In this document: in pieces, positions 6,192-6,375 of the stretch
Layout of the letters: each line of letters begins with the position of its first letter
How positions within the stretch are numbered: position 1 is the first letter of the stretch
NCBI GenBank assembly: GCA_018654125.1
Contig: JABIME010000189.1
Span: forward strand, 1 to 6,375
Direction of reading: 5' to 3'
DNA: 6,375 nucleotides
DNA from: Candidatus Cloacimonadota bacterium
GTDB taxonomy: Bacteria > Cloacimonadota > Cloacimonadia > Cloacimonadales > TCS61
The notes under the pieces: generated by a model
Database searches by the model: none
The model's input: only the letters and a program-made list of their open reading frames with translations
Told to the model about the DNA's origin: nothing
Program-made: the position numbers and the translations under genes

Positions 6192-6375
6192 GATATCCAA
6201 AATTACGTGAATTGAAAGAAGCAATAACTTCCCTGTTTTCTAAACCATATACAACAAAATTTCCCGGTGGAGAATTTAAACCATTCGCAGGTTTTAGAGG
6301 AAAACCAATTGTCGATGAAGATAACTGTGTGGGCTGCGAAACATGTGCCAATGTATGTCCTTCAAATGCGATAAC
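6188..6375 (+). CDS. 4Fe-4S ferredoxin-type subunit (NuoI/HycF/MbhN-like), N-terminal part (3' truncated by window)
   Basis: Sixty-two residues are visible before the window ends. The first cluster motif CVGCETCANVCP spans residues 47-58, with Cys47, Cys50, Cys53 and Cys57 in the C-x2-C-x2-C-x3-CP pattern of a 4Fe-4S site. It follows the FRGKP segment (36-40) typical of NuoI, HycF and MbhN subunits. A basic amphipathic N-terminus (RYPKLRELKEAITSLFSKPY) precedes this and may lie on the membrane surface. The family normally has a second C-x2-C-x2-C-x3-C motif, which would be outside the window. Role: carries electrons between the ferredoxin donor site and the small-subunit cluster near the catalytic subunit. 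The ATG overlaps the mrpG stop, and AAGGA (6174-6178) lies 9 bases upstream. The family is clear; which named subunit it is depends on the missing part and on its neighbours. Confidence 0.88.
   Translation, partial: MRYPKLRELKEAITSLFSKPYTTKFPGGEFKPFAGFRGKPIVDEDNCVGCETCANVCPSNAI

Overview
The window lies inside one tightly packed operon, all on the + strand, of a bacterial, A+T-rich genome (roughly a third G+C by eye, with many ATA Ile and AGA Arg codons). The operon encodes a membrane-bound respiratory complex in which a group 4 [NiFe]-hydrogenase-type redox module is joined to a full set of Mrp-type cation/proton antiporter subunits. This is the MBH/MBS (Mbh/Mbx) style of complex. The organism cannot be identified from the sequence. 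Shine-Dalgarno-led genes and bacterial Mrp gene order suggest an anaerobic or fermentative bacterium, and that is inference.

Layout: (1) 1-413 is the 3' end of the catalytic large subunit, with the distal Ni-Fe cysteine pair in DPCYCCTER and a 36-residue C-terminal tail. (2) 418-2247 is a large NuoL/MrpA-type antiporter subunit. (3) 2259-2789 is a fused MbhD-MbhE protein, equal to the C-terminal part of MrpA. (4) 2792-3241 MrpB, (5) 3238-3576 MrpC, (6) 3580-5127 MrpD, (7) 5130-5615 MrpE, (8) 5612-5872 MrpF and (9) 5865-6191 MrpG follow. (10) 6188-6375 is the 5' end of a NuoI/HycF/MbhN-type 4Fe-4S ferredoxin subunit, cut by the window edge. The middle therefore reads mrpA(N)-A(C)-B-C-D-E-F-G, the order of bacterial mrp operons, inserted between two redox-module genes.

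How the genes work together (known of the family, inferred here): a ferredoxin-type donor passes electrons through the FeS subunits to the large subunit. The energy released drives H+/Na+ movement through the MrpA/MrpD-type channels, MrpC, MrpB and MrpE-G. The small subunit (NuoB type), the NuoC-like subunit and the membrane anchor NuoH/MbhM are not in the window and should lie outside it.

The gaps between genes are 11 bases or less, or the genes overlap by 4-8 bases, so there is no room for internal promoters or terminators. I saw no RNA genes, mobile elements, CRISPR arrays or notable repeats. The points most worth a second look are the loss of the normally essential TM5 glutamate in the NuoL/MrpA-like subunit (Gly136), the unusual placement of the whole Mrp cassette between the large subunit and ferredoxin genes, and the extra cysteine inside the Ni-Fe binding motif.
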